A stretch of DNA of 61,255 bases. Origin: Oscillospiraceae bacterium (lineage in GTDB: Bacteria > Bacillota > Clostridia > Oscillospirales > CAG-272). The notes below the pieces were generated by a model. It was not told the origin of the DNA. It worked only from the letters and a program-made list of their open reading frames with translations, and searched no databases. The DNA is taken from contig SVRY01000013.1 of the NCBI GenBank assembly GCA_015064585.1, forward strand, positions 1 to 61,255, written 5' to 3'. The position numbers were made by a program, and so were the translations under genes. This document shows positions 61,147 through 61,255 of the stretch, one piece after another (the stretch's first letter is position 1; each line of letters starts with the position of its first letter).

Positions 61147-61232
61147 GTGCGAGCTGTCGGGGGGAGCCCGGCAGGGAGCACGGAATAGAGAAACCTTAGA
61201 AAAGAAATTTTAAAAAAGTTTAAAAAAGTACT

Positions 61233-61255
61233 TGACAAGGGAAAAGAAGTGTGCT
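61233..61255 (+). promoter_or_regulatory. Second promoter -35 box, cut by the window edge (probable rRNA P2)
   Basis: TTGACA (61233-61238) followed by AGGGAAAAGAAGTGTGCT closely repeats the first promoter (AAGGGGAAAGGATGTGC, then TATACT); its -10 box would start at base 61256. Confidence 0.6.

Overview
The window looks like chromosome from a spore-forming, low-to-mid GC Gram-positive of the class Clostridia, probably a gut Oscillospiraceae/Ruminococcaceae relative. Evidence is the sporulation genes spoIIGA-sigE and spoVG, a CIRCE-controlled groESL operon, strong AGGAGG-type ribosome sites, many TTGACA-17 bp-TATAAT promoters, and large secreted glycan-active proteins anchored by a C-terminal membrane segment. 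No phage, insertion sequence, CRISPR array or plasmid gene was seen. The species cannot be named from the sequence.

Layout. 1-6.1 kb (minus): the N-terminal 1,182 residues of a giant secreted DNRLRE/RHS-type protein that runs off the left edge, behind a structured leader, and a membrane M48-type protease. 6.1-11.6 kb (minus): a compact arginine operon argC-argJ-argB-argD-argF (glutamate to citrulline by the acetyl-cycling route; argG and argH are not here) with a strong promoter and an ArgR-like operator. 11.7-19.7 kb: DUF975 membrane protein, mutY with a Dabb-domain gene, a secreted clan GH-D glycosidase, a Gfo/Idh/MocA oxidoreductase, a CapA-like lipoprotein and a very cysteine-rich small protein. 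19.8-26.1 kb: a SpoVB-like flippase, a polar amino-acid ABC transporter whose permease carries an extra extracytoplasmic domain, and the sporulation pair spoIIGA-sigE on the other strand.

26.3-35.9 kb: a strongly codon-biased Ig-fold lipoprotein, an alanine/sodium symporter, groES-groEL, the threonine-to-glycine pair tdh-kbl, an acyltransferase and a CPA2 antiporter. 36.2-46.6 kb (plus): three large proteins in a row: a secreted CHAP-like/peptidoglycan-binding protein with six 222-bp repeats and a dockerin-like tail, a membrane-anchored GH89 alpha-N-acetylglucosaminidase, and an 885-residue protein that begins as an ECF sigma factor and continues into a ~700-residue unfamiliar region. 46.6-61.3 kb: a structured element beside a CAU-anticodon tRNA, glyA, a YihY-family membrane protein, spoVG, murC, rlmB, a membrane protein that looks like a catalytically dead P-type ATPase, a radical SAM/DUF2344 pair, a second sigma factor with a membrane protein and a lipoprotein, a DUF4363/DUF421 pair, and at the right edge two promoter repeats that look like the start of an rRNA operon.

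How the genes fit together. The arg operon makes citrulline; Tdh, Kbl and GlyA link threonine, glycine, serine and C1 units; the GH-D and GH89 enzymes with carbohydrate-binding modules suggest use of host or plant glycans at the cell surface. The points most likely to be new are the pseudo-P-type ATPase (52099-54618), the ECF sigma fusion (43901-46558) with its branched leader RNA, and the structured element at 46642-46760.
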